64,000 nucleotides of DNA. Source: an uncultured Dorea sp. Lineage in GTDB: Bacteria; Bacillota; Clostridia; Lachnospirales; Lachnospiraceae. Made by a program: the position numbers and the translations under genes. Shown piece after piece: positions 53,232 through 61,643 of the stretch (position 1 is the first letter of the stretch; each line of letters starts with the position of its first letter). Location: assembly GCA_910588745.1 (NCBI GenBank), contig CAJURK010000004.1:15311-79310 (forward strand), given 5' to 3'. Under the pieces are notes generated by a model. That model was not told the origin of the DNA. It saw only the letters and a list, made by a program, of their open reading frames with translations, and made no database searches.

Positions 53232-54020
53232 GTGGATAGGAAGTTTTTTTTCTTTGATATTGACGGGACGCTGACGGATGACGCTACGAAGGAGATTGTG
53301 CCGTCGGCGCTTGAAGCGGTAGTTAAGCTCCAGCAGGCGGGGCATTTTGTTTCGCTGGCGACCGGGCGCGCGAACTATAAGGCGGAAGGCTTTCGCGAAA
53401 AGCATGGTTTCCGCAATATGGTGTGTAATGGCGGGCATGGTATTTATTTTGACGGAAAACTTCGGGAGAATGGGCCGATTGATTATGAGAAAGCGCTGGC
53501 GCTTTACAGGCAGGCGTTGGAACTCGGGTATGGCGTACTGGCTGCTATTGATGATTCTGAAAAGGTGTATGCGAATAGTTTTCGGTTCTATGAGACGGCG
53601 GGGATTCGGAGAGAGCCGACGGCTTATATGATTGACGAGCGCTTTGATCCTGCTAATGTGGACAGTATTTATAAGCTTTATGTTGCGATTCCCCGGGAGG
53701 AAGAGCATCTTCTTACTTTAAAGGATACGCTGGGACATCTCCGCTATCAGGAGGAATATCTGATGTTTCAGGCAGATGAGAAAAGGGACGGTATTTTGAA
53801 AATGCTGCGGTATGCGGGCGGAAACCCGGAAGATGTGGTAGTCTTTGGGGATGATTATAATGATCTGTGTATGTTCGACGAGCGGTTTTACCGCATAGCT
53901 ATGGGAAATGCATGCGAAGCCCTGAAAGAAAAGGCGGATTTCGTGGCGGAGAGGAATGTGGACGATGGGATCTATAAGGCCTGTGAAAGCCATGGGTGGT
54001 TTGAAGAAGAGTTTGCCTAA
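53232..54020 (+). CDS. HAD-IIB (Cof-type) phosphatase
   Basis: 262 residues from GTG 53232 (GGAAGGAGGG upstream). Catalytic Asp pair in FFDIDGTLTDD, the Ser/Thr motif in SLATGRANYKA, and the metal motif in VVFGDDYNDLCMF. Cytosolic phosphatases of this class dephosphorylate sugar phosphates or act on pyrimidine phosphates; the place after aldolase and bicupin favours a sugar phosphate. A long hairpin separates it from the bicupin, so expression may be lower. Confidence 0.88.
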   Translation: MDRKFFFFDIDGTLTDDATKEIVPSALEAVVKLQQAGHFVSLATGRANYKAEGFREKHGFRNMVCNGGHGIYFDGKLRENGPIDYEKALALYRQALELGYGVLAAIDDSEKVYANSFRFYETAGIRREPTAYMIDERFDPANVDSIYKLYVAIPREEEHLLTLKDTLGHLRYQEEYLMFQADEKRDGILKMLRYAGGNPEDVVVFGDDYNDLCMFDERFYRIAMGNACEALKEKADFVAERNVDDGIYKACESHGWFEEEFA

Positions 54021-54113
54021 CAGAGAAACTCTTCCTTTTTCATCCGGCAGAAATATGCAGGAACAGTCGGCGCAGTGATATAAAAAGCGGCAGTCTATGT
54101 AAACGGGCGCTTT

Positions 54114-54154
54114 GCCGTCTGAAAATAATCAGATGACAGAATAATCCAGACGGC
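54114..54154. terminator. Stem between convergent HAD and membrane-protein genes
   Basis: GCCGTCTG (54114-54121) pairs with CAGACGGC (54147-54154) around a 25-nt A/T-rich loop. No long T-run. Position between convergent ends supports a weak bidirectional terminator. Confidence 0.45.
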
Positions 54155-54160
54155 TGTCAA

Positions 54161-54721
54161 CTAGCGCTTTAACTGCGGAACATAGGTGCGGCAGTTTTCG
54201 ATATTTCCTTTTACAAAAGCATCTTTTTTCAGGGGAAGGAGCTGTTCGCCGGTAAGCTGAAACACGAAAAAGCGCTCAGACTCAAAGGTTCCGCGGATAT
54301 CATTCTTGCGCATGTCAACGCCCGCAGCGCCGTCTTTGTAAGAGCGGATGCGGTTTCCCTCAATAGTAATTACATATTCAAAACCTTTGCCGTGATAAGC
54401 GTCGTGAAATTGCTTTAACGCGGCATTTTTCTTTTTGTTTATGTTGACAAAGGAAGCGATTATGGCCGCAAGGCAGCCGATTCCTACAACTGCGAACAAA
54501 ACGGCAAGGGTCATTTTATGCGTAGAGGCTTCCCGCCAAGAAAAGAATGCGCAGATCAGGGTAATAATAATTAAGGAAATATAATTCTTATAGGTATGCA
54601 TAGCCCATGCGTCTTCTACTTCCTGAAGGAGGACGTCTGTATATTGAAACTGGCTGATAATAACCGTTTCTTTTCTTTTTTTCGGGGTTTCTGTAGGTTC
54701 CGTTGTTTTTGGATTCGCCAT
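54161..54721 (-). CDS. Two-span membrane protein with YcxB-like tail
   Basis: 186 residues from ATG 54721 (AAGGAGA upstream on the minus strand). A charged start (TEPTETPKKRKE) leads to two transmembrane helices (about 50-66 and 74-96), then a soluble beta-rich tail (FEYVITIEGNRIRSYKDG, FVFQLTGEQLLPLKKDAF). The tail matches the YcxB-like domain found in many Firmicute membrane proteins of unknown role. Single gene; divergent from the next small ORF. Confidence 0.75.
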   Translation of the reverse strand: MANPKTTEPTETPKKRKETVIISQFQYTDVLLQEVEDAWAMHTYKNYISLIIITLICAFFSWREASTHKMTLAVLFAVVGIGCLAAIIASFVNINKKKNAALKQFHDAYHGKGFEYVITIEGNRIRSYKDGAAGVDMRKNDIRGTFESERFFVFQLTGEQLLPLKKDAFVKGNIENCRTYVPQLKR

Positions 54722-54865
54722 AACATTATCTCCTTTTATAGCAGCGAGGACATTCGTGTACTGCTGTATATAATTAATTATACAAGAGAAACCAGGAAAT
54801 GGCAATCACGCAGTCTTGCAATTTGCATATAATAATTTTAGATATGTAGATCGGGAGGAGCCAGA

Positions 54866-55276
54866 ATGGAAAATAAATTACCATATTATATGTCGTATCC
54901 GATGCCGCTTATATATGATGACGAGAGGCGGGAGAGAATGGATTTTGAATATATGAAAAGCATGTATCCGGAGGCAGCCAAAAAGCTTTTACCATATATT
55001 GAAGATGAATGTGACCGTATGGAATTTGACGGCAGTATGATATACGATGAATATCCGGATCGGCTGCAGCTTATGCTGGTTGGAAAGAGACTGTTTGACC
55101 GGGCGAAAAAAGATCAGATTTTTCTCGAAACAGAATGGGGAGCAGGTGGAAAGAAGGACAGAGAAGGCGGCTGGCTCCGGGATTTGATCCAGGTGATGTT
55201 ATACCAGGAGGTTTATAAAAGGCGCTGCGATTACAGAAAACACTGCAGAAAATATTATTCCGGAGTACAGCTTTAA
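54866..55276 (+). CDS. Conserved small hypothetical protein (136 aa)
   Basis: ATG behind GGGAGGAG. Soluble, charged, Tyr/Met-rich. Ordered features: PYYMSYPMPLIYDDERRERMDFEYMKSMYP at the start, an acidic helix LLPYIEDECDRMEFDGS, and a basic tail (YKRRCDYRKHCRKYY). No known motif. I have an impression of such proteins across Lachnospiraceae genomes, always without function. Single-gene transcript as far as the sequence shows. Confidence 0.75.
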   Translation: MENKLPYYMSYPMPLIYDDERRERMDFEYMKSMYPEAAKKLLPYIEDECDRMEFDGSMIYDEYPDRLQLMLVGKRLFDRAKKDQIFLETEWGAGGKKDREGGWLRDLIQVMLYQEVYKRRCDYRKHCRKYYSGVQL

Positions 55277-55444
55277 GAGCGGGACATAAAATAATTTCTT
55301 ATAGGTTTTGCTGCAAGTACATCGTCCTATTTGAACAATAACTGCGGGACTGTCTGGTTCCATATTTGTGAATATGCGGACTTGTAAGGAAGCGTAATTC
55401 TATGCTATACTTATTCGCGCATAATACAGACGAGGAGTGCGCGG

Positions 55445-55942
55445 ATGAATAATATTATATTTATTGGAATGCCGGCAGCAGGGAAGAGTACCATTGGAGT
55501 TGTCGCGGCAAAACGGCTTGGATATGAATTTATAGATACTGATTTATTGATCCAGAAAAAAGAAAAACGTTTATTAAAAGATATCATAGATGAAAAGGGA
55601 ATTGATGGGTTTCTTGCCATAGAAGACCAGGTAAATTCGGAGGTAGAGGCTGAAAATGCCGTAATTGCGCCAGGTGGAAGCGTAGTATACTGTGAAAATG
55701 CAATGAGGCATTATAAGGAAGTGGGAACGGTAGTATATTTACAGACTTCTTATCAAACAATAAGTGGCAGGATCGGAGATCCAAAAAAGCGGGGAGTCGT
55801 CCTGCAGGATGGGCAGACGCTGGCGGGTCTTTATGAGGAGCGCAGGGCGCTTTTTGAAAAATATGCCGATGTGACGATCTGTGAAGACGGAAAGACACTG
55901 GAAGATACGATTGAAGAAGTCGTAGAAAGATTCCGGCGATAA
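55445..55942 (+). CDS. Shikimate-kinase-like P-loop kinase with altered substrate site
   Basis: 165 residues. Walker A GMPAAGKST (about 8-16), DTD motif EFIDTDLLIQ, and the lid region (PKKRGVVL, EERRALFEKYADV) give the shikimate kinase fold. Two substrate-binding features differ: the Arg of the FR(x)xE segment is Leu here (GFLAIED), and the GGG loop reads PGGS. So shikimate binding is doubtful. It is not beside other aro genes. ATG with GAGGAGTG upstream. Could be a real AroK variant or a kinase for another small molecule. Confidence 0.75.
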   Translation: MNNIIFIGMPAAGKSTIGVVAAKRLGYEFIDTDLLIQKKEKRLLKDIIDEKGIDGFLAIEDQVNSEVEAENAVIAPGGSVVYCENAMRHYKEVGTVVYLQTSYQTISGRIGDPKKRGVVLQDGQTLAGLYEERRALFEKYADVTICEDGKTLEDTIEEVVERFRR

Positions 55943-56005
55943 CGTTTAAAAAGTAAATGCTCTGTCCCGATAACAGTAACTAAAATGTTACAGATTTTTT
56001 AAGGG

Positions 56006-56104
56006 TTTGTAAAAAATATTTTACAAACAAGCAAGATTATTGTATACTATAATGTGCGATGGGTAAAACGTACAGATTGACGTTGGATTAATACCTTTCG
56101 CACA
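56006..56104 (+). promoter_or_regulatory. murA promoter with palindrome and 5' hairpin
   Basis: TTACAA (56021-56026), 16-bp spacer, TATACT (56043-56048). The -35 lies in a perfect palindrome TTTGTAAAA-AATA-TTTTACAAA (56006-56027), a candidate operator. The transcript would begin near 56055, at a stem TGTGCGA/TCGCACA (56053-56059, 56098-56104) with an inner AACGT/ACGTT hairpin. Confidence 0.6.
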
Positions 56105-56142
56105 AGGGCGAGAGTATAAATAAAGGTAATTGAGGTGCAGTT

Positions 56143-57435
56143 ATGGAACAGTATATTATCAAAGGCGGGAATCCGCTTGTTGGGGAAGTAGAGATTGGCG
56201 GCGCTAAGAATGCGGCGCTGGCGATTCTTTCGGCGGCTATTATGAGTGATGAGACAGTTCTGATTGATAACCTGCCGGATGTCAATGACATTAATGTGTT
56301 ACTGGATGCGATTATTGGAATTGGTGCAAGCGTCCACCGTGTGGATCGCCATACTGTCAGAATTAATGGAAAGGGCGTATCTAATTTCCGGATTGAATAC
56401 GAATATATGAAGAAGATCCGGGCGTCCTATTATCTGTTGGGGGCTTTGTTGGGTAAATATAAGAGAGCCGAGGTTGCCCTTCCGGGAGGCTGCAATATTG
56501 GAAGCCGTCCCATCGACCAGCATTTAAAAGGCTTCCGCGCACTTGGCGCAGACGTGGAGATCGAGCATGGCAAGATCATTGCAGAGACGGATCGTTTGAT
56601 GGGGAAACATATTTATTTTGATGTGGTCAGTGTCGGAGCGACGATTAATGTGATGATGGCGGCTACTATGGCTGAGGGGCTGACGATACTGGAAAATGTT
56701 GCAAAGGAACCGCATGTGGTAGACGTGGCGAATTTCCTGAACAGCATGGGAGCGAATATCCGAGGCGCCGGAACGGATGTGATAAAGATTCGGGGTGTGC
56801 AGAGGCTCCACAGGACGGAGTATTCGGTGATTCCGGATCAGATTGAAGCGGGGACATTTATGTTTGCCGCTGCGGCCACCAAGGGCGACGTGACGGTCTG
56901 CAACGTGATTCCTAAGCACTTGGAGGCAACTGTGGCGAAACTTCTTGAGATTGGCTGCGAGGTGGAAGAGTTTGACGATGCAGTGAGGGTAGTTTCAAAA
57001 GGAAACTTACAAAGTACCCATGTAAAGACGCTTCCTTATCCTGGATTCCCGACGGATATGCAGCCGCAGATCGGAGTGACCCTGGCTCTGTGCAAGGGGA
57101 CAAGTATGGTCACGGAGAGTATTTTTGAGAATCGATTTAAGTACTTGGATGAACTTGCGAGAATGGGAGCGAATATTAAAATTGAAGGCAATTCGGCAAC
57201 CATTGAAGGCGTAAAACGGTTTTCCGGCGCGCGGATCAGCGCTCCGGATCTGCGGGCAGGCGCGGCTCTTTGTATTGCGGGTCTTGCGGCGGATGGGATT
57301 ACCATTGTGGACGACATTGTGTATATCCAGCGAGGATACGAGAGATTTGAGGAGAAGCTGAGAAGTTTAGGAGCGGTGATGGAACGAGTGTCCAGTGAAA
57401 AAGATATTCGAAAATTTACTTTAAAAGTTAGTTAG
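56143..57435 (+). CDS. murA: UDP-N-acetylglucosamine 1-carboxyvinyltransferase (MurA)
   Basis: First committed step of peptidoglycan synthesis: adds enolpyruvate from PEP to UDP-GlcNAc. 430 residues, the normal length. KGGNPLVGEVEIGGAKNAAL start; the fosfomycin-target Cys is kept in LPGGCNIGSRP (about residue 118); DLRAGAALCIAGLAADG near the end. ATG with TTGAGGTG. Whether this is the MurA1 or MurA2 (MurZ) paralogue cannot be told. No other mur genes are nearby. Confidence 0.96.
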   Translation: MEQYIIKGGNPLVGEVEIGGAKNAALAILSAAIMSDETVLIDNLPDVNDINVLLDAIIGIGASVHRVDRHTVRINGKGVSNFRIEYEYMKKIRASYYLLGALLGKYKRAEVALPGGCNIGSRPIDQHLKGFRALGADVEIEHGKIIAETDRLMGKHIYFDVVSVGATINVMMAATMAEGLTILENVAKEPHVVDVANFLNSMGANIRGAGTDVIKIRGVQRLHRTEYSVIPDQIEAGTFMFAAAATKGDVTVCNVIPKHLEATVAKLLEIGCEVEEFDDAVRVVSKGNLQSTHVKTLPYPGFPTDMQPQIGVTLALCKGTSMVTESIFENRFKYLDELARMGANIKIEGNSATIEGVKRFSGARISAPDLRAGAALCIAGLAADGITIVDDIVYIQRGYERFEEKLRSLGAVMERVSSEKDIRKFTLKVS

Positions 57436-57510
57436 AATCTGCTATAATAAATAAGAAAATTTTTGCCGGTTTATTGAAACCAGAATTTATAATTTCATAA
57501 AACAAACTTA

Positions 57511-57609
57511 CTCTTATTCAGAGCGGTGGAGATACAAAGGATCAGAGAAGCCGCGGCAACCCCGATATTCGGAAGGTGCCAGCCTGAGCGAGGAATCGAA
57601 CAATAAGAG
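57511..57609 (+). promoter_or_regulatory. SAM-I (S-box) riboswitch
   Basis: The closing stem is CTCTTATT/AATAAGAG. Conserved blocks present: CAGAGCGGTGGAG, AGAAGCCGCGGCAACC, and AAGGTGCCA-GCCTGAGCGAG. It binds S-adenosylmethionine and switches off metK through the terminator 24 nt downstream. Confidence 0.95.
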
Positions 57610-57632
57610 GATTGGTTTATAGTTACGTGATA

Positions 57633-57661
57633 AACAGTCCGCTTTATGTGGGCTGTTTTTC
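57633..57661 (+). terminator. Riboswitch expression-platform terminator
   Basis: AACAGTCC (57633-57640) pairs with GGGCTGTT (57650-57657), followed by TTTC. A second hairpin GGGAATCC/GGATTTCC (57711-57718, 57727-57734) plus TTTT lies closer to metK. Confidence 0.85.
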
Positions 57662-57771
57662 TATGGGCAGTCTGCGGAAATGCAGTTCGCCGTAAACGGC
57701 GCCGCCCTGCGGGAATCCCTTAAACAGGATTTCCTTTTACATCTATCTATGTACCTGAAAGGAGAATAAAA

Positions 57772-58959
57772 ATGGAAAAGAGATTATTTACGTCCGAGTC
57801 CGTAACAGAAGGACATCCGGACAAAATGTGCGATCAGATATCCGATGCGATTCTGGACGCACTGATGGAACAGGATCCTATGAGCCGGGTGGCCTGTGAG
57901 ACTTGTACGACGACAGGTCTGGTTATGGTAATGGGAGAAATAACCACAAACGCTTATGTGGATATCCAGAAAATTGTCCGCGATACGGTGGAAGAGATTG
58001 GATATACCCGGGCAAAATACGGATTCGATGCGAATACCTGCGGCGTGATGGTTGTACTGGACGAGCAGTCCTCGGATATCGCCATGGGAGTGGACAAAGC
58101 GCTTGAGGCAAAGTCCAACCAAATGTCGGAGGAAGACATTGCCGCAATCGGAGCCGGAGACCAGGGGATGATGTTCGGTTATGCTTCCGATGAGACGGAA
58201 GAGTATATGCCTTATCCGATTGCCCTTGCGCAGAAGATGGCCATGAAGCTTGCGGAAGTGAGAAAGAACGGAACGCTTCCTTATCTGAGACCGGACGGAA
58301 AGACTCAGGTTACAGTAGAATATGATGAAAATGGGGCGCCGGTTCGCTTGGATGCAGTGGTACTTTCCACCCAGCATGATCCGGATGTGACTCAGGAGCA
58401 GATTCATGAGGATATAAAGAAATATGTATTTGATGTTACCATTCCGGAAGGGATGACCGACGAGAATACGAAATTCTTTATCAATCCTACCGGCCGTTTT
58501 GTAATCGGCGGGCCTCATGGGGACAGCGGCCTGACGGGGCGCAAAATCATCGTAGATACCTACGGCGGCATGGCGCGTCATGGAGGCGGCGCGTTTTCAG
58601 GAAAGGACTGTACAAAGGTAGACCGCTCCGCGGCCTATGCAGCGCGTTATGTGGCAAAGAACATGGTAGCGGCAGGTCTGGCAAAGAAATGTGAGATTCA
58701 GCTTTCCTATGCAATCGGCGTGGCATATCCGACTTCTATTATGATTGATACCTTCGGAACCGGAAAATTGCCGGATGAGAAGCTGGTAGATATTGTTCGT
58801 GAGAACTTCGACCTCCGCCCGGCAGGAATTATTCAGATGTTGGATTTGAGAAGGCCGATTTACAAGCAGACCGCAGCATACGGGCATTTCGGTCGTACCG
58901 ACATTGACCTGCCGTGGGAGAAGCTGGACAAGACAGACGCGTTGAAAAAATACCTGTAA
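57772..58959 (+). CDS. metK: S-adenosylmethionine synthetase (MetK)
   Basis: Makes SAM from methionine and ATP. 395 residues. [23 protein letters not shown] start, [12 protein letters not shown] (methionine/ATP loop), and [22 protein letters not shown] near residue 265: the family P-loop [12 protein letters not shown] with GAAAGGAG. Regulated by its own SAM riboswitch. A weak terminator follows (59048-59070). Confidence 0.98.
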   Translation: MEKRLFTSESVTEGHPDKMCDQISDAILDALMEQDPMSRVACETCTTTGLVMVMGEITTNAYVDIQKIVRDTVEEIGYTRAKYGFDANTCGVMVVLDEQSSDIAMGVDKALEAKSNQMSEEDIAAIGAGDQGMMFGYASDETEEYMPYPIALAQKMAMKLAEVRKNGTLPYLRPDGKTQVTVEYDENGAPVRLDAVVLSTQHDPDVTQEQIHEDIKKYVFDVTIPEGMTDENTKFFINPTGRFVIGGPHGDSGLTGRKIIVDTYGGMARHGGGAFSGKDCTKVDRSAAYAARYVAKNMVAAGLAKKCEIQLSYAIGVAYPTSIMIDTFGTGKLPDEKLVDIVRENFDLRPAGIIQMLDLRRPIYKQTAAYGHFGRTDIDLPWEKLDKTDALKKYL

Positions 58960-59047
58960 TCCGGCCGGCAGTTTTCGCGGCGTTTATTCGAGCCGGAGTA
59001 AGCGTGAGGGAACAGGGATAATTTAGAAAAATTTAAGAAATGTTTAT

Positions 59048-59070
59048 GGGCGCTTTGGTGAGAAGCGTCC
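59048..59070 (+). terminator. Hairpin after metK
   Basis: GGGCGCTT (59048-59055) pairs with AAGCGTCC (59063-59070), followed by ATTTTC. Just upstream of the two-component genes. Confidence 0.55.
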
Positions 59071-59118
59071 ATTTTCATGGTAAAATAATTATGAAAACGG
59101 CACTGCGGAGGTGTTATT

Positions 59119-60615
59119 GTGAAATTAAAGACCCGTTTGATTGTTGCGTTTATAACTGTTGCGATTCTTCCGGTTATTTTGGCGGCTCTTTTTATCTTAT
59201 TAGTTGGAAAATATCAGCTTAACGTAATAGAAAAGACTTACGAGATCAGCGGCACCTCTGTGCAGACCTTGTCGAATCCGATGAAGATGTTAGGGCAGCT
59301 TACCGTACAGCCTTACCGGGATCTCAGCAGGACGGCGGCTATGGAGCCGGAAAAGCTTGAGGACGCCACCTTTTTAGAAAAGTTTAATGGGAGTTTGAAG
59401 AAGAAAAAGTCTTATCTCTTGGTGCGCCGTGATGAGACGATTGTTTATATGGGCGTAGACTTGGAGAGCGCGGCGTATGTCATTGATCAGCTTCCTCAGT
59501 ATAATGAAAACAAAACTACGTCGGAGAATGGCATGTATCTAGGCGGGGAAGCGCAGGCTCTGGTAAAGCAGGTGGATTTTGAATATGACGGCAGGGAAGC
59601 GGGAAGCGCGTTTATCGTGACAGACGTAAGCAACATGATGCCGGAGATTCAGGAGCTTGCTATCGATACAGTGGTAATTATCATTCTGGTGCTTTTTGTT
59701 ACGGCGGCGTTTCTGATATTCTGGATCTATAGGGCGGTGATGGGGCCGCTTGGAAGGATGCAGAAGGCGGCGAATAATATTAAGAACGGAAACTTGGATT
59801 TTGAAGTGCCGAAAGAAACAGATGACGAATTTGGGCAGCTTTTTTCGGATTTTGAGGAAATGAGGAAGCGGCTTAAAGACAACGCGGAGGAAAAGATTCG
59901 GTTCGATAGGGAGAATAAGGAACTGATCAGCAACATTTCACACGATCTGAAAACGCCGGTGACGACGATTAAAGGCTATGCGGAAGGCATTATGGACGGC
60001 GTGGCGGATACGAGAGAAAAGCTTGAGAAGTATGTACGGACCATTTACAATAAGGCGAATGAGATGGACACGCTGATCAATGAGCTGACGCTGTATTCAA
60101 AGATTGATACCAACCGTATTCCATATAATTTTAATACCATTTCGGTAAACGCTTATTTTGACGATTGCGCAGAGGAACTGTCTATGGAATTAGAAGCCAA
60201 GAGCGTGGAATTTGGTTATTTTAATTATGTAGAGGGAGAGGTAAAGGTTATCGCGGATGCGGAACAGATTAAGCGAGTGATTCATAATATTGTTAACAAT
60301 TCTTTAAAATATATGGATAAAACAAAAGGCATCGTCAATCTGCGGGTGAAGGATGTGGGCGACTTTATTCAGGTGGAATTAGAAGATAACGGAAGAGGGA
60401 TTGCGGCAAAAGATCTGACGAATATCTTCGACCGATTCTACCGAACCGATGCTTCCAGGAATTCTTCAAAAGGCGGAAGCGGCATCGGGCTGTCGATTGT
60501 AAAGAAGATTGTAGAAGAGCATGGCGGTAAAATCTGGGCTACCAGCAGGGAAGGAACCGGAACTACGATGTACTTTGTATTAAGAAAATATCAGGAGGTA
60601 CCAATTCATGAGTAA
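59119..60615 (+). CDS. Sensor histidine kinase with HAMP domain
   Basis: 498 residues, GTG start behind GCGGAGG. Two membrane helices (about 7-27 and 178-202) bracket an extracytoplasmic sensor domain of about 150 residues with no family I recognise. HAMP about 203-255; H-box ISNISHDLKTPVTTIKGYAEG (His near residue 276); N-box IVNNSLKYM; G-boxes DNGRGI and GGSGIGLSIVKKIVEEHGG. It overlaps the regulator gene by 8 bp, so they form a cognate pair. The signal is unknown; no target genes adjoin. Confidence 0.95.
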   Translation: MKLKTRLIVAFITVAILPVILAALFILLVGKYQLNVIEKTYEISGTSVQTLSNPMKMLGQLTVQPYRDLSRTAAMEPEKLEDATFLEKFNGSLKKKKSYLLVRRDETIVYMGVDLESAAYVIDQLPQYNENKTTSENGMYLGGEAQALVKQVDFEYDGREAGSAFIVTDVSNMMPEIQELAIDTVVIIILVLFVTAAFLIFWIYRAVMGPLGRMQKAANNIKNGNLDFEVPKETDDEFGQLFSDFEEMRKRLKDNAEEKIRFDRENKELISNISHDLKTPVTTIKGYAEGIMDGVADTREKLEKYVRTIYNKANEMDTLINELTLYSKIDTNRIPYNFNTISVNAYFDDCAEELSMELEAKSVEFGYFNYVEGEVKVIADAEQIKRVIHNIVNNSLKYMDKTKGIVNLRVKDVGDFIQVELEDNGRGIAAKDLTNIFDRFYRTDASRNSSKGGSGIGLSIVKKIVEEHGGKIWATSREGTGTTMYFVLRKYQEVPIHE

Positions 60616-61297
60616 GATATTGATTGTAGAAGACGAAGTGGCGATTGCAGATCTTGAGAAGGATTATCTGGAACTGTCAGGGTTTGACGTGGAGGTGGCA
60701 AACGACGGTCTGATTGGTTTGCAGAAAGCGCTGGAGGAAGATTATAATCTTGTGATCCTGGATCTGATGCTTCCGGGGATCGACGGATTTGAAATCTGCC
60801 GGAAACTTCGTGAGGATAAGAATACGCCGATTATTATGGTGTCGGCGAAGAAAGATGATATCGATAAGATCAGAGGATTAGGATTGGGTGCCGATGATTA
60901 TATGACCAAGCCTTTCAGTCCCAGTGAACTGGTGGCTCGGGTGAAGGCGCATTTGGCAAGGTATGATCGGCTGATCGGCAGCGCGGCAGAGGTGAATAAG
61001 GTGGTGGAGATCCGCGGCCTTAAGATTGACACGACGGCAAGGCGCGTGTGGGTTAACGGGGAAGAGCGGGCGTTTACCACTAAGGAGTTTGACCTGCTGA
61101 CATTTCTTGCAAGCCATCCGAATCATGTGTATACTAAGGATGAGCTGTTCAGCGAGATTTGGGATATGGAATCAATCGGGGATATTGCTACTGTGACGGT
61201 TCATATAAAGAAAATCCGGGAAAAGATAGAGATGGATACTTCAAATCCTCAGTATATCGAGACGATATGGGGCGTTGGGTATCGGTTTAAGATGTAG
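60608..61297 (+). CDS. OmpR/PhoB-family response regulator
   Basis: 229 residues. REC domain with acidic EDE near residue 8, phospho-Asp in LVILDLMLPGIDGF (about 51) and Lys in MTKPFSP (about 100). C-terminal winged HTH (about 130-228: TTKEFDLLTFLASHPNHVYTKDEL, IWGVGYRFKM). ATG with TCAGGAGG, inside the kinase gene end. Transcription factor for the kinase upstream. Structured element B starts 26 nt after its stop. Confidence 0.96.
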   Translation: MSKILIVEDEVAIADLEKDYLELSGFDVEVANDGLIGLQKALEEDYNLVILDLMLPGIDGFEICRKLREDKNTPIIMVSAKKDDIDKIRGLGLGADDYMTKPFSPSELVARVKAHLARYDRLIGSAAEVNKVVEIRGLKIDTTARRVWVNGEERAFTTKEFDLLTFLASHPNHVYTKDELFSEIWDMESIGDIATVTVHIKKIREKIEMDTSNPQYIETIWGVGYRFKM

Positions 61298-61323
61298 GGA
61301 GGAGTGGGCGAGGACGGCTTGTA

Positions 61324-61521
61324 TTCTCCGGGAAGCGGCCGAAAGCGCCCTTTCTTATGCAAAGTTGGGCAGCGCGAAAGCGAGCGGTCTGTTAACTCCG
61401 GCTAAGCATCTCAGGATGTCCTGAGATGCGAAGTCTTCCTAAACAGTGAATTTCGTTTCTGCTAAAAGTGCCCTTTTATGCTTTGTGTAAGAAAGGGCGC
61501 TTTCGGCCGCTTTCCGGAGAG
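61324..61521 (+). repeat. Long rod-like structured element, copy B
   Basis: 41-nt arms (61324-61364 and 61481-61521) pair with four departures, all G-U on the plus strand. The core shares with copy A the blocks TTCTTA-GCAA, CGGCTA, AAGTCTTC, CAGTG-ATTTC, TCTGCTA and TTTTATGC-TTGTGTAAGAA. The central hairpin is GCATCTCAGG/CCTGAGATGC (loop ATGT), of different sequence from A but perfectly paired. CTGTT/AACAG replaces CTGCT/AGCAG. The remaining gap to 61643 has only the next ribosome site. Confidence 0.85.
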
Positions 61522-61643
61522 TGCGTTTCATTCGCGGCGGTTTTCTATTTGAGAGTGGGGATGCATGGGATAGGGCTTGCGGCAATGATCGATGTTTTTT
61601 GTTGTGGGATATTTATTTTATGGAATTTTGAGAGGGAGGAATT

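Noticed and set aside
57784..58581. Long minus-strand open frame opposite metK (and similar ones opposite glgB, the ATPase genes and the aminotransferase)
   Set aside because: No ribosome site or domain; these come from the purine-rich codon bias of the plus-strand genes.
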